Below the pieces are notes generated by a model, which ran no database searches, was not told the DNA's origin, and saw only the letters and a program-made list of their open reading frames with translations. Shown here piece by piece: positions 1 to 9,777 of a DNA stretch of 64,000 nt (the first letter of the stretch is position 1; each line of letters starts with the position of its first letter). The DNA is taken from contig JANQBS010000139.1 of NCBI GenBank assembly GCA_033085395.1, positions 1 through 64,000 of the forward strand, read 5' to 3'. The position numbers were made by a program, and so were the translations under genes. This DNA is from Xanthoparmelia taractica. Lineage: Eukaryota > Ascomycota > Lecanoromycetes > Lecanorales > Parmeliaceae.

Positions 1-501
1 GAAATCTAATTAATATATTAATCTATTCTATATATTAACCTATATTAGATATACTCTAATTTAGTCTCTTCTTAAGTTTATATATTTATTCTATATTAAA
101 TATACTCTAACTTATTAAATTTTTTTATTAAGTTAACTTATTAGCGACTAGTACTATCGTATAGCTATATTAGAGAATTAGTCTCTCGCGCGCTTCGGTC
201 TCTAGCTCTTATATTCTTACACTTATTAACTTCTATCTCTTTTATTAGCATTTATTAAAATTTAATTAATACGCTATAGCGAAGAGATATTTATCTTATA
301 TATTAGTTTATATATTATATAGTCTTCGTATTAATTATTAATTTTAAGTAGTTAAAACTTAAAGCTAGATTTAAAGCTAAGTATTATTAGAAGACGCGTC
401 TCTTATAATATTCTATATTTTTTATAAATATTATCTATCTTTATTTAAGCTATTATATTTTCTCTCAAGTCTTAAATTTTACTATATTATTTAGTGTCAC
501 A

Positions 502-622
502 ATTAGTGCTATATCATTTAATATCATAGCTAGTGCTATATTATTCAATATCGAAGCCAGCACTATATCATCCGGTATTATAATTAGTGCTATATCGTTC
601 GATATCGCAGATAGTGTTATAG
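502..622 (+). repeat. 27-bp tandem repeat, four degenerate units
   Basis: Four consecutive 27-bp units, each with a core like GTGCTATATCATTTAATATC, followed by a partial fifth. The period is exactly nine codons. In one frame it reads as a Ser/Ala/Ile-rich nonapeptide repeat and runs into acidic sequence, so it probably encoded a disordered N-terminal segment of the hAT transposase that follows. All units have diverged by transitions typical of RIP. Confidence 0.6.
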
Positions 623-3400
623 CTATCGACGATTATTCTTTCGACGAGAGTTAAGATACTCTTATTATTATTTTAGAGGAATTAGAGTTTAGAGATAAAA
701 AATCCTACTTTATTTATAACGAAGTTAAGTATAATATATAAATAAACTAATAATTAAAGATAAGTTAAGTAATTAGAAATTAGATTAAGAACTTCAATCG
801 CCGATAGAGAATAAATTAAGACTCTATAATTCGAAAGACTATAAAATAAAAATATTTTTAAGACTACGTTCTTCGATCTACTAAAGAATTATATATTATA
901 TATTATTACTGCGATAATATTCTTATTTATTTATTAATAGATTATAGTATTATAAGAATAAATTTATATCTTAAATTAAAAGTATACGTATAAAAGTCGA
1001 GTCTTAATATACTTTAATAAACGATAATTATTAAGAGCTATTAACGATAGATATAATATCTATTTAATTTATTTAATATTTAATAATTAGAATAATAAAT
1101 AAAATTAATATCTTACGCTTTAAAGACGATTAAAGAAAGATATTAAGATAAAGCTAGATAATAGATATCTTACTCGCGCGAACTTTCTCGAGTAATTCCA
1201 TCGTTAGATTATAGCTATAGATATTCTATTTATTATTATCGATAATCTAGAGATATTACGAACCTTTCGCTATCTTAATTCTCTTATAAATATAAATTCT
1301 ATATTTATAATTAAAAATTAATTATTTTTTAAAGTTAAAAAGATTAAGTTAGATCTATATATAAGTCTATTAAATAATAATATTAAGATATCTTTAGCCT
1401 TAAATAGCTAATCGACTAATAATCGTTAGTCGTATTTTACACTTCTTAACTTCTTTATTAATTACGATTAAAGATATTATAAGAAGCTTTTAAGATTCGA
1501 GTACGTCGAGAATAAATATATTAATACGAAGTTTGTAAGTCTTATATAATCGATTCTTGAGAAGTATATACTTAAGGCGCGAATTATAACTTTAATAATC
1601 GATAATACGACTAATAATAATATACTCTTTCGTGATTTAATCGAGGCTCTTTTATAGAGCGAGTTTAATAATTTACTTAATCTTAAAGAGTAGAATACGA
1701 GAAATCTTAAATATATCTTCTATATAATGTATATTATTTAATTATTCTTATAAGAGCTTCTTAATAAGATTCGCGTTAGTTTAATTAACGAGAACTTTTA
1801 GAAAAGCTAATATAATTTAAAGAAATAAAACGCTATTCAAAAATAAGAAAAAGATCTATTAATAACTTTAGCTAAGATATATAAATTCTAATTATTATTC
1901 TAGTTATTATTAATATCTAATATATATAGATTCGTAAAACGAGAATTTATATTAATACTAGCAGTTAGCGTAAGAAGTATTTCTTCGAGCTTTAATCTAT
2001 ACGACTTAATAATACTTATAATTTAATTAATTAACATTATTTATTTATTAATAAAAAGCTATATTAGTAAAAACGCGTACTTAAATTATTTTAGAATATT
2101 AAAGTTCGTTGAAACTTAATCTATTATATATTAATATAATCTTATCTACTTCGTAGCGATATTAATCGTTTTTTTAAGAAGAAATTAAATGACTTTCTTA
2201 GACTTAGCGCCAATAAATAATTATAAGTTAAATATCTAATTAAATTAATTAGATTCTTTTATACTTTTATAAAGTTAATAAATAAAAGTAAGAAGCTAAT
2301 AATTTATTATATGTTTAATATTTATAATAGATTATTTAATTATATTAAGAAGGAGATTCGAAAGCTAAGACGTAAGTGAATTTCGTGAAAAGTCGAACTT
2401 CGCGAGACTTTAAAGACGGCTTATAAAAAGTTAATTATCTATTATAGCGAGACTTAATTATGCATGAAATATTTCTATAAATAAATAATATTTTTACGTT
2501 TAAGTTACGAAAATATAATATTAAAAGAATCGAATTAGAAAGTTAAGTCTACGGGTTGGAAAGGTGTGGTATCTGTTGAATATAATCGTTTTTAACTTTT
2601 TTTTAACTTTTTTTAAAAAATTATATCTTTTTAATCTATTTATAGAATTTTATAATTATATAAGCGTTCGCTTAAGCTTTTTACGTATTTTTAGAATATA
2701 AAAAAATATTATGTAATATATTTATTAAAAACCCAATGGGAGTATGGAATATCCCATACCTTTCGATATAATATTCGAAAAACTAGTCCCATACCATTAA
2801 ATATACCACAGCTTTCCGACCCGTAGTTAAGTTTAATTAAATATTCTAGATAGAGATATACTAAAATACGCTCGAATAAACGTATCGAAATTATTAATAT
2901 CTTAATATTAGTAATTAGATATAGAGGACTAAACGAGTAAGAAGTCGCGTAAAGTCGCTTAATAATATTATTAATGAAACTAAAAAGACGATAGAAGTAT
3001 TAGATAATAATTAATTTTAGTGATATAAAAGAGAAGATTAATATTCTATTTATTATTCTAATCATAACTTAAATTTCTAATCTTAATCAAGTATTTTTTA
3101 CTTATCTTAAGAATCTATTAATTCTTGATTAGTGAAAAAGCTTAGAGTCTTAGATCTTATTAATAACATATATAATTAGAGATATCTTAGTCGTATCTAG
3201 TGAAGCTATAGCTTATAAGCGACTATATAATAATTAAAAAAGCTATTCGTCTTTAATCTTTTAAGTCTTAATAATAATTTCTTATATAAAATATTAATAG
3301 AATAGCTACGAATAAAATATATTAAACTTAGAGAAAGATCTTAATATATCACTTAAAGCTAGATAGACTAATTAAAAAATTCGAAATTATTAGATAGAGG
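510..3400 (+). mobile_element. hAT transposase relic, RIP-inactivated
   Basis: Translation with stops ignored gives recognisable hAT transposase blocks in order on the plus strand. Near 1580-1800 there is a segment resembling the TTDNATNN...ELL region. At 2100-2460 the pattern is WLQVKYLIKLI-like, then a Tyr-Phe rich stretch, then a KL..YY segment. At 3175-3240 a RDIL.V.S....Y.RL.N pattern resembles the C-terminal dimerisation domain (ARDILAVP...ER.FN). Stops occur throughout, mostly where CAA, CAG or TGG would have become TAA or TAG. A MITE is inserted at 2550. Element termini and target duplication were not found, so the limits are approximate. Confidence 0.65.
2550..2825 (+). mobile_element. 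276-bp hAT-type MITE, copy 1
   Basis: Non-coding element with terminal inverted repeats of about 23 bp beginning TACGGGT and ending ACCCGTA. It is flanked by an 8-bp target duplication, GTTAAGTC at 2542-2549 and GTTAAGTT at 2826-2833, which differ by one C-to-T change. An 8-bp duplication is diagnostic for the hAT superfamily. The interior carries T/A homopolymer runs and a GGAATATCCC-like palindrome. It sits inside the hAT transposase relic, so it inserted after that element. Confidence 0.8.
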
Positions 3401-4021
3401 AGATTTCTAATATTAATATTAGTAATAATAATAAAGTACTCTTTAAATTAACCTAAGTAAGAAATTAATTCTTTCTTATTAAAATTCTATTTATTAACTA
3501 TTCTTTAATTAAGAGAAGAGAAGCGAATATAAAATAATAAAAGATTAATCTCTATAGATTAAAGATCTGCGAAAAGAGTAAAAGAGATAATTTAAAATCG
3601 TTCTATAAGTAATTAGAGAAGAGATCGACTTAGCGATCTTACGTAGATTACAATTTAAGAAAATAATATATTATAGTTATTATTCTAGTTATTACTTATT
3701 AAAATAATTATATTTACTTAGCGAGATTAAATTAGAAGGGAGTTTATCTTAATATTACTTATTAAGTGTAAAAATTTAATAATTACTTAAGCTAATTTCG
3801 CCCTAACTTATATATTAACCTAGAATTTTCTTATCTTATTCGTCACCTAATATAAGAAATAATTTACATTATAAGATACTCCTACATATATTAGAAATTT
3901 CCCAGACCATTTCATGATATTAGTAATTTCTTATTTCATATCTTTATAAGTAATCTAATATAATCTCTTTATAATACTCTTTTATAATATAATATAATAC
4001 GATATAATATGGGATATCCCA

Positions 4022-4050
4022 TTAAATATACCAGACCTTTTCGGCCCGTA
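4022..4050. mobile_element. Isolated MITE-like terminus
   Basis: The sequence around 4013-4050 has the GGGATATCCC palindrome followed by ATTAAATATACC and a CCCGTA end, like the right end of copies 1 and 2. I could not find a matching left terminus or target duplication upstream, so this may be a truncated third copy or a rearranged one. Confidence 0.4.
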
Positions 4051-4079
4051 CTTACGGCGATATTCTTATATATTCTATA

Positions 4080-4530
4080 TTTCGATTAGCTTAAGTTTTT
4101 CGATAATTAATTACTTCTTAGCATTAAGCTTTAAGAGTCGAAAACGTTAAATTTATATTAAGTCTACGAGGCGAGGATCTTTATCTACTAATATAGAGTT
4201 ATTAAGTGCGATACTCTATCGATTATTATTTCCGCCGACCGTATTAATAGAATTCGCATCGATATTATAATTAAACACCTTAATAACTTAATTACGAAGT
4301 AGGCGTATTTTAACGAGAGTCGTCTTCGTAGCTATTGCCTTCGTCTACTTAATTAAAAACGTCGCTAATAGTTAAAGATAAGACGTTTCTATTTCGTAAG
4401 TTAATAGAATTAGCTCGCGAGTTACTTATTATAACTAATTGAGTAACTTCGTGCGAACGAAGCTATTAGAACTATAAGATAGTAAGGCCTCTTTTTAATA
4501 AAGCTACGTAATAGCTAGGTAATTAGCGAG
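4080..4530 (+). other. Degenerate coding-like fragment, possibly pogo/Fot1 type
   Basis: One frame reads YEARIF followed by Ile/Ser/Ala-rich sequence that could correspond to the helix-turn-helix start of a Fot1/pogo transposase. The similarity is weak and RIP has removed most informative codons. I place little weight on the family name. Confidence 0.18.
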
Positions 4531-4537
4531 GTTGAGA

Positions 4538-4812
4538 TACGGGTCGAAAAGGTGTGATATATTTGATGGTATGGGACTAGTTTTTCGAATACTATATCGA
4601 AAGATATGGGATATCCCATACTCCCATTGAGTTTTTAATAAATATATTATATAATATTTTTTATATTTTAAAAATACGTAAAAAGCTTAAGCGAACGCTT
4701 ATATAATTATAAAATTCTATAAATAGATTAAAAAGATATAATTTTTTAAAAAAAGTTAAAAAAAAGTTAAAAACGACTATGTTTAATAGATATCACACCT
4801 TTTCGACCCGTA
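4538..4812 (-). mobile_element. 275-bp hAT-type MITE, copy 2
   Basis: Inverse-orientation copy of the element at 2550-2825: the same TACGGGT/ACCCGTA termini, the same interior order when reverse-complemented, and a perfect 8-bp target duplication GGTTGAGA at 4530-4537 and 4813-4820. Terminal repeats are TACGGGTCGAAAAGGTGTGA and its complement. The perfect duplication suggests this insertion is younger, or less mutated, than copy 1. Confidence 0.85.
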
Positions 4813-5280
4813 GGTTGAGAAACGTAGATGCTAGAATAATTATCTAAATTATTAAGTGAACTAATAGCTAAGAAAGAAAGGAAAAGAAGATTCGCGGGTA
4901 TTTAAGACTCCCGCCAAGTATACTGCTTATAGCCTAGCAAGCGAGTCAAGCGAGTCCTATTAGTCTACGCTACGTGCTTTCGTCCTTACAATCTTTCTCT
5001 TTTATTCTATAAAATTTCTTTTTATAATAATAACTTTTATATAAATAATTTCGAAAAAGAAAAATATTTAAAATAACTTTATTTATTTATAATTCTTTTA
5101 TATCTTCGTATTAAAATAACATAATTTTAATATAAGAATTTATAAGCTATTTTATAAAACTTAATATTAGCGTTACTATTAAATAAAATATTTATAAAAT
5201 ATATTATTTATTTTATATTAAATATAACTTAGACTATATACTACGTGCGTTATATATATCTACGTATAGGAAAGCTTAAG

Positions 5281-5917
5281 GCGAGTGCGAAACGCATCCG
5301 CAGCCAAGCCTATCTCGCTAAGGCATACATAGCCGAAATATCACATCAGGTTCCCGGCATGGCATGGCTGCAAGCTCGAAGAAACGGGCATGAGCGGTCT
5401 TTTAAGGGATGTCAAGTATGAAGGGAATATCAACGTAGGCTACGACTCCGAAATACTCGTCAATTGATCCACATGTCGAGCCTACCGTGCAGACGTTGAT
5501 AGCTGCCATTCCCCCAACCATTGACACGCTGTAAAGTTCTTCTCTCGTTATCCCTGCCTCCATCTTCGAAATGACGCTGTTTGATGCTAGGTACAGACTT
5601 TAGACCGTGCTGTTTTTGGTGTTTGGCCATGATTAGCACCGTTTACCCAGCCTTAAGGCAAAGACAGCCTTAGTATAATGACAGATCACTTACCAATGCT
5701 TTTCAATACTGCCAGCCTTGGGACGCCTAATAATGAACCACTTCCCCCCCACGCACAAAGACTGTGGGAAAGAGAGGAGCGGAAAGAGCAAAAGTCATGC
5801 CTGGTCTTCTGGCTACACTCTCAATTACCCACCTACAACCTCAATTGACCCCGAACTCTCCTTCTCATCCCAAACAAACAAGCAGCAGCAGCCTCTCCCA
5901 AGCGCCTCCCCACCACC
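5281..5917. other. Intergenic, no gene seen
   Basis: Normal-composition sequence between the AT-rich block and the oxidoreductase gene. Small ORFs here are overlapping shadows without family resemblance. The part immediately before 5918 is C/A-rich (CAAACAAACAAG, CCACCACC) as in many fungal 5' leaders. Confidence 0.6.
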
Positions 5918-6894
5918 ATGGCCAAAACAATGCGCGCAGCCGTCATGCACCACCCCGGCGGACCCGAAGTCCTCCAACTCCAAAACATCCCAATCCCAAC
6001 CCCGACCGCCGGGCGCGTCCTCATCCGCGTCAAAGCCTGCGGTATGAACCGCTCCCAGCTCTTCACGCGCCAAGGGCATTCCCCCGGTGTCAAATTCCCG
6101 CGCGTCCTAGGCATCGAAGCCTGTGGCATCGTCGAAGAATGCCCTGGTGGTGAGTTCAAAAAGGGGCAGATTGTCGCTACAGCAATGGGAGGGATGGGTC
6201 GGGCGTTCGATGGCGGATATGCGAATACACGTGTCCGCCTGTGGGGAATGTGGTCCCCATCGAGACGGCAGTGGACTGGAAGATTCTGGGTGCAGTGCCG
6301 GAGATGTTGCAGACGGCTTACGGGAGTTTGTTTACGGCGCTGAAGTTGCAAAAGGGGGATAAGTTGCTGGTGAGAGGGGGCACGAGCAGTGTTGGGCTGG
6401 CTGCTGCGGCGATTGCGAAAAACCATGGCGCTACTGTCGCCGGCACGACGAGGAAGGCTGGGAGGGACGAGTTACTGAAGGGGAGTGGATGCGATCATGT
6501 CATTATCGACAATGGCAAAGTGCAGGAGGTAAGGAAGATATGGCCGGGTGGTGCAGATAAAGTGCTTGAGCTTGTCGGCACGGCTTCGCTCGTTGACTCG
6601 TTGGCTTGCGTAGCGCGAGGCGGCATCTGCTGCATGACGGGCATGGTGTCTGGGCAGTGGTCGATTCCGGATTTTGAGGTGATGGCTGCGGTGCCGACGG
6701 CGGTGTGCTTGACGACGTATCAGGGGGACGAGAAGGACTTTGCGAATACGCCCTTGGAGGAGATGGTGCAGCAGATCAAGAACGGGACGTTGAAGGTCAG
6801 TGTTGGGAAGACGTTCCCGTTGGATGAGATTGTGGAGGCACATCGGACAATGGAGGAGAACAGGGCTGGAGGGAAGATCGTTCTGCTCATGTAG
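5918..6894 (+). CDS. MDR-family quinone oxidoreductase / alcohol dehydrogenase-like, frameshifted
   Basis: Medium-chain dehydrogenase/reductase of the NADPH quinone oxidoreductase type. MAKTMRAAV starts a GroES-like fold with the VKACGMNRSQLF motif. The Rossmann part has GTSSVGLAAAAIAKNHGA for dinucleotide binding, and the protein ends GKIVLLM. The reading frame breaks at 6223/6224: up to GGYA it is in frame 5918, and after it the expected EYTCPPVGNVVPIET is read in the next frame. One extra G there would restore a continuous protein of about 325 residues, the usual family length. A 41-bp pseudo-intron (6231-6271) would also restore frame, but it would delete conserved residues, so I favour a real or sequencing frameshift. 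Zinc-ligand residues typical of alcohol dehydrogenases are not evident. Substrate unknown. Confidence 0.75.
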
Positions 6895-7767
6895 GCTGGG
6901 CTGTGATACGATCTGCGTGTTGCAGTCGTGGAGCGTTGGTTATGAAATTCGCCAATGTCATAATCCTCGTCAATGTTAATCATACAAGCGCTCTTGATGC
7001 TCTTGATCCTAATTCCTACTCCCCAACCAGCATCACTAGCCTGCACCCCACAAACAGAGCTATCAAAACCATTGCTTTCTCCCTCCATGTCAGAGTCTCT
7101 CAACCCGCCTTCTTCAACACCGTACCTGTCATAGCATATACCCCACAGCATCAACCCGCCCTTCTATAGCACTGGCGCCCACCCAACCACATCTCCAGCT
7201 TTCTGTTACCTTCTACCAGCAGACATCGCATCCCAGCCCAAGGCAACACTGATGGACATCTTGGTCAAGAAACCATGCAAGTAACCGTACTTTTTCCACT
7301 TGGAGAACTGTAGCCGGGGGACACGCCGGTCAGGGAGGGTTTCAATGGAGGCGGGACATCTTGGTAGCGGTGGGAAACCGTGTCGTTTCGTTGCTATTTA
7401 TCTGCACCAGGATATCTTTGCTAAAGGAATGAATGGCAGCTTGGTGGGTGGTCCTACCACCACTCCATGGCAGCTAAAGCTTTGTGCATGTTGGCCAGCT
7501 TGAATGCGAATACCGGGTAACAGTGGTTCTTCTTCGTGAGGAAATGTAGTAATATATTTGGTGAGGGACATTGCCGCCAAGAATATTAAGAGCCTCCCTT
7601 TGCGCTAAGCATGACATTGGCTGAGGTATAGAAGCATCCCTCCCGGTACCTTAGGTACCTAGGTACTTAGAACAGCCTGAAATCGCTAGATACTTCCTGG
7701 GAGGCGATCCTCTAACATGACATTGGCTGAGGTATAGAAGCATCCATCTCTTCCATACCGTACAACA
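6895..7767. other. Intergenic with short repeats
   Basis: No supported gene. The right half holds an exact 30-bp direct duplication (listed separately) and a cluster of GGTACC/CCTAGG palindromes near 7645-7670. Confidence 0.6.
7610..7745. repeat. Exact 30-bp direct repeat upstream of the DUF89 gene
   Basis: Positions 7610-7639 and 7716-7745 are identical over 30 bases (both begin CATGACATTGGCTGAGG). The spacing is 106 bp start to start. The second copy ends 22 bp before the ATG at 7768, so it lies in the presumed 5' leader or core promoter. Confidence 0.8.
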
Positions 7768-9398
7768 ATGGTACCTAGGCTTGAGGTCCCTGTAGCTCCA
7801 TACACTACCTCTGACAAATTGTCTTTTGCCTTTGTCTCTGCCCGAGATCGTTGGCCTGTCATTGTGGTAATCATAATTTCAAAGATCGTCGAAACAAGCT
7901 GACAGCGCAAGACAGGAGCAATCGATGACGTTCATCGTGCAATATTCGCCAGCGATGGCGAACCAAAGCGAAGGGAAGGCAAGACCATCCTGCAGGAGCT
8001 TGCTAAGCTGAAGTATGAACTACAACATGACCGGCAGTTGACGTATGGGAGCCCTCCCAGGTTCGCCGCCTGTACTTTGCTGACCGTTGCAGGCCGCTGG
8101 TGGATGACGGAAAGTCGGACATACTAGACTACAACAAGGAGCTCGAATCATTAGGCAGTGCGAAATGGTTCAGCGTGCCATGGCTCTTTGCAGAATGCTA
8201 CCTCTACCGGTACAATGAGCGGAATCTACCCAAGACTCCGAAGCTGATTGGCATAAGCTAGACGTGTGCACACCTCGTTCTCTCTTTCAGAACACTGGAA
8301 GACCTACGATGCCTTTTCTCGCCAGAAAATGTCCACATTTCGCTCGTCGCGACCGGCAGTGCTTGAACTAGCTGCCAAATACAAAGATTTAGTGTCAAAG
8401 TTGGACAGGGATGCGGAATCTGGAAAAAGTACTGAAGAGCTGGATGAAGCGGAGCAAATACTGTTCACAGAGATGTGCGAGATCTGCCTTTGGGGCAATG
8501 CTACGGACCTTTCCCTCATGACCTCTTTGACATATGAAGACATACAAAAGCTGCAAGGTGCCGATGCGAGGAAAAAGGCCGAGAAGAATATACTGGTTAA
8601 TGACCTCGTAGCTGCGTACAATGTCCTCAAAGAGGCGCAAAAGACAGGCAAGAAGGATAGGCGGGTGGACATCGTTCTTGACAATGCTGGCTTCGAGCTA
8701 TTCGTCGACCTTATCCTCGCTGGCTATCTTCTTGCTGTTGGTCTAGCTACACAGATCATTCTCCATCCCAAGTCGATCCCGTGGTTCGTCTCGGACGTCA
8801 TCCCGGCTGACTTTGCAGCGCTACTGACCGCTCTTGCAAACCCTCAAGGCTTCTATTCCACGCCTGACGAGCATACGGGTCAAGCTCCGGAATATCTGTC
8901 CGAAAAGGAGTCTTCAGATCTATCGTTTCTTTTTCAGCATTGGGCCCGCTTCCACGCTGAGGGTCAATTACTCCTTAGGCCAAATCTCTTCTGGACATCA
9001 GCGCATAGCTACTGGCACTTACCGCGAGCTGAGCCTAGACTTTACGAGGATCTGAAAGAGTCGGAGCTGGTGATATTGAAGGGTGATCTCAATTACCGGA
9101 AGTTGACAGCTGATGTTTGCCTCCTTCCTCTTTTCGTATATGTTGGCCCGCTGACGGGGACTAGGCAATGTGGGAGCCAACAACGCCATTCACCACAGCT
9201 ATTGGGCCAATGGGACGTGCATCAAATGTCCGTACGCTGGCCCTTCGTACCTGTAAAGCTGATACTGTGGTTGGGCTACCCAGTGGCACCGATGAGAGGC
9301 TGAAGGGGGTGGAGGCTGACAGTGGTGACAGTGGAGCTAGGAAATGGGCATGGTCTGGAAAATGGGCAGTCGTGCAGGTTTGTGATGGAAAAGCCTGA
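7768..9398 (+). CDS. DUF89 / ARMT1-type metal-dependent phosphatase
   Basis: Five exons: 7768-7866, 7912-8042, 8093-8209, 8262-9114, 9165-9398, giving 477 residues. All introns are 45-52 bp with CTGAC or CTGAT branch sites. Known members (yeast YMR027W, human ARMT1) are metal-dependent damage-control phosphatases acting on sugar phosphates such as fructose-1-phosphate. Visible motifs: SARDRWPVI near residue 25, IDDVHRAIF near 37, FRSSRPAVLELAAKYKDL, VDIVLDNAGFELFVDL (metal/phosphate site Asp-Asn), LHPKSIPWFVSDV, LKGDLNYRKL, and a final GKWAVVQVCDGK. Length and motif order match the fungal family. Cytosolic role inferred. The 30-bp duplication just upstream is unusual. Confidence 0.88.
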
Positions 9399-9777
9399 TC
9401 CAGGAAGAATTAGGTGCTTGACTTTGTGCAGAGTTAAATACAAGTGCAGCAGAAATACCGATCAACTTTGTGCTTGAAAGCCTTTCTCTGAGCTAGTATT
9501 GCCATCGAATTTTCGCCTCCGGTTCTACAAATGTCACCACGTACTTCCTCGAAGCGCGCGCTCCATCTCTTTGGTTGCATCTTCAAGTGGCCTTCTGTTT
9601 CCACAATGTACCCGGTCTGTTTGCTGGCCCTCGGAAGGCCAAGTCACTAAGGCGCGCTTGACAGTTTGACGGTCTTACGAAAAGCAGAAAGCAAGCAAAC
9701 AGCCTTGATATAAGTGGTGGTCTCGTCTCTCATTAGGACTCTGGATTTCGCCTGAATGGACTCTGCATCACCTCAGG
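9399..9777. other. Intergenic, nothing recognised
   Basis: Spacer of 379 bp between the DUF89 gene and the next gene on the same strand. It would contain the terminator of the first and the promoter of the second; no clear motif was found. Confidence 0.5.

Larger units (their letters stand above)
1..5280. other. AT-rich RIP-degraded transposon block
   Basis: The first 5.28 kb is extremely AT-rich and has no long open frame. TA steps dominate, CA and TG are rare, and CG persists; this is the footprint expected from CpA-to-TpA mutation by RIP. It contains a hAT transposase relic, two complete MITEs and some shorter fragments. Base composition changes abruptly close to 5280, where ordinary mixed-composition sequence begins and continues to the end of the window. 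The left edge of the block lies outside the window. Confidence 0.9.

Noticed and set aside
5718..6153. Two overlapping ORFs ahead of the oxidoreductase
   Set aside because: Overlap the oxidoreductase start in other frames; Pro/Ser-rich shadow sequence.
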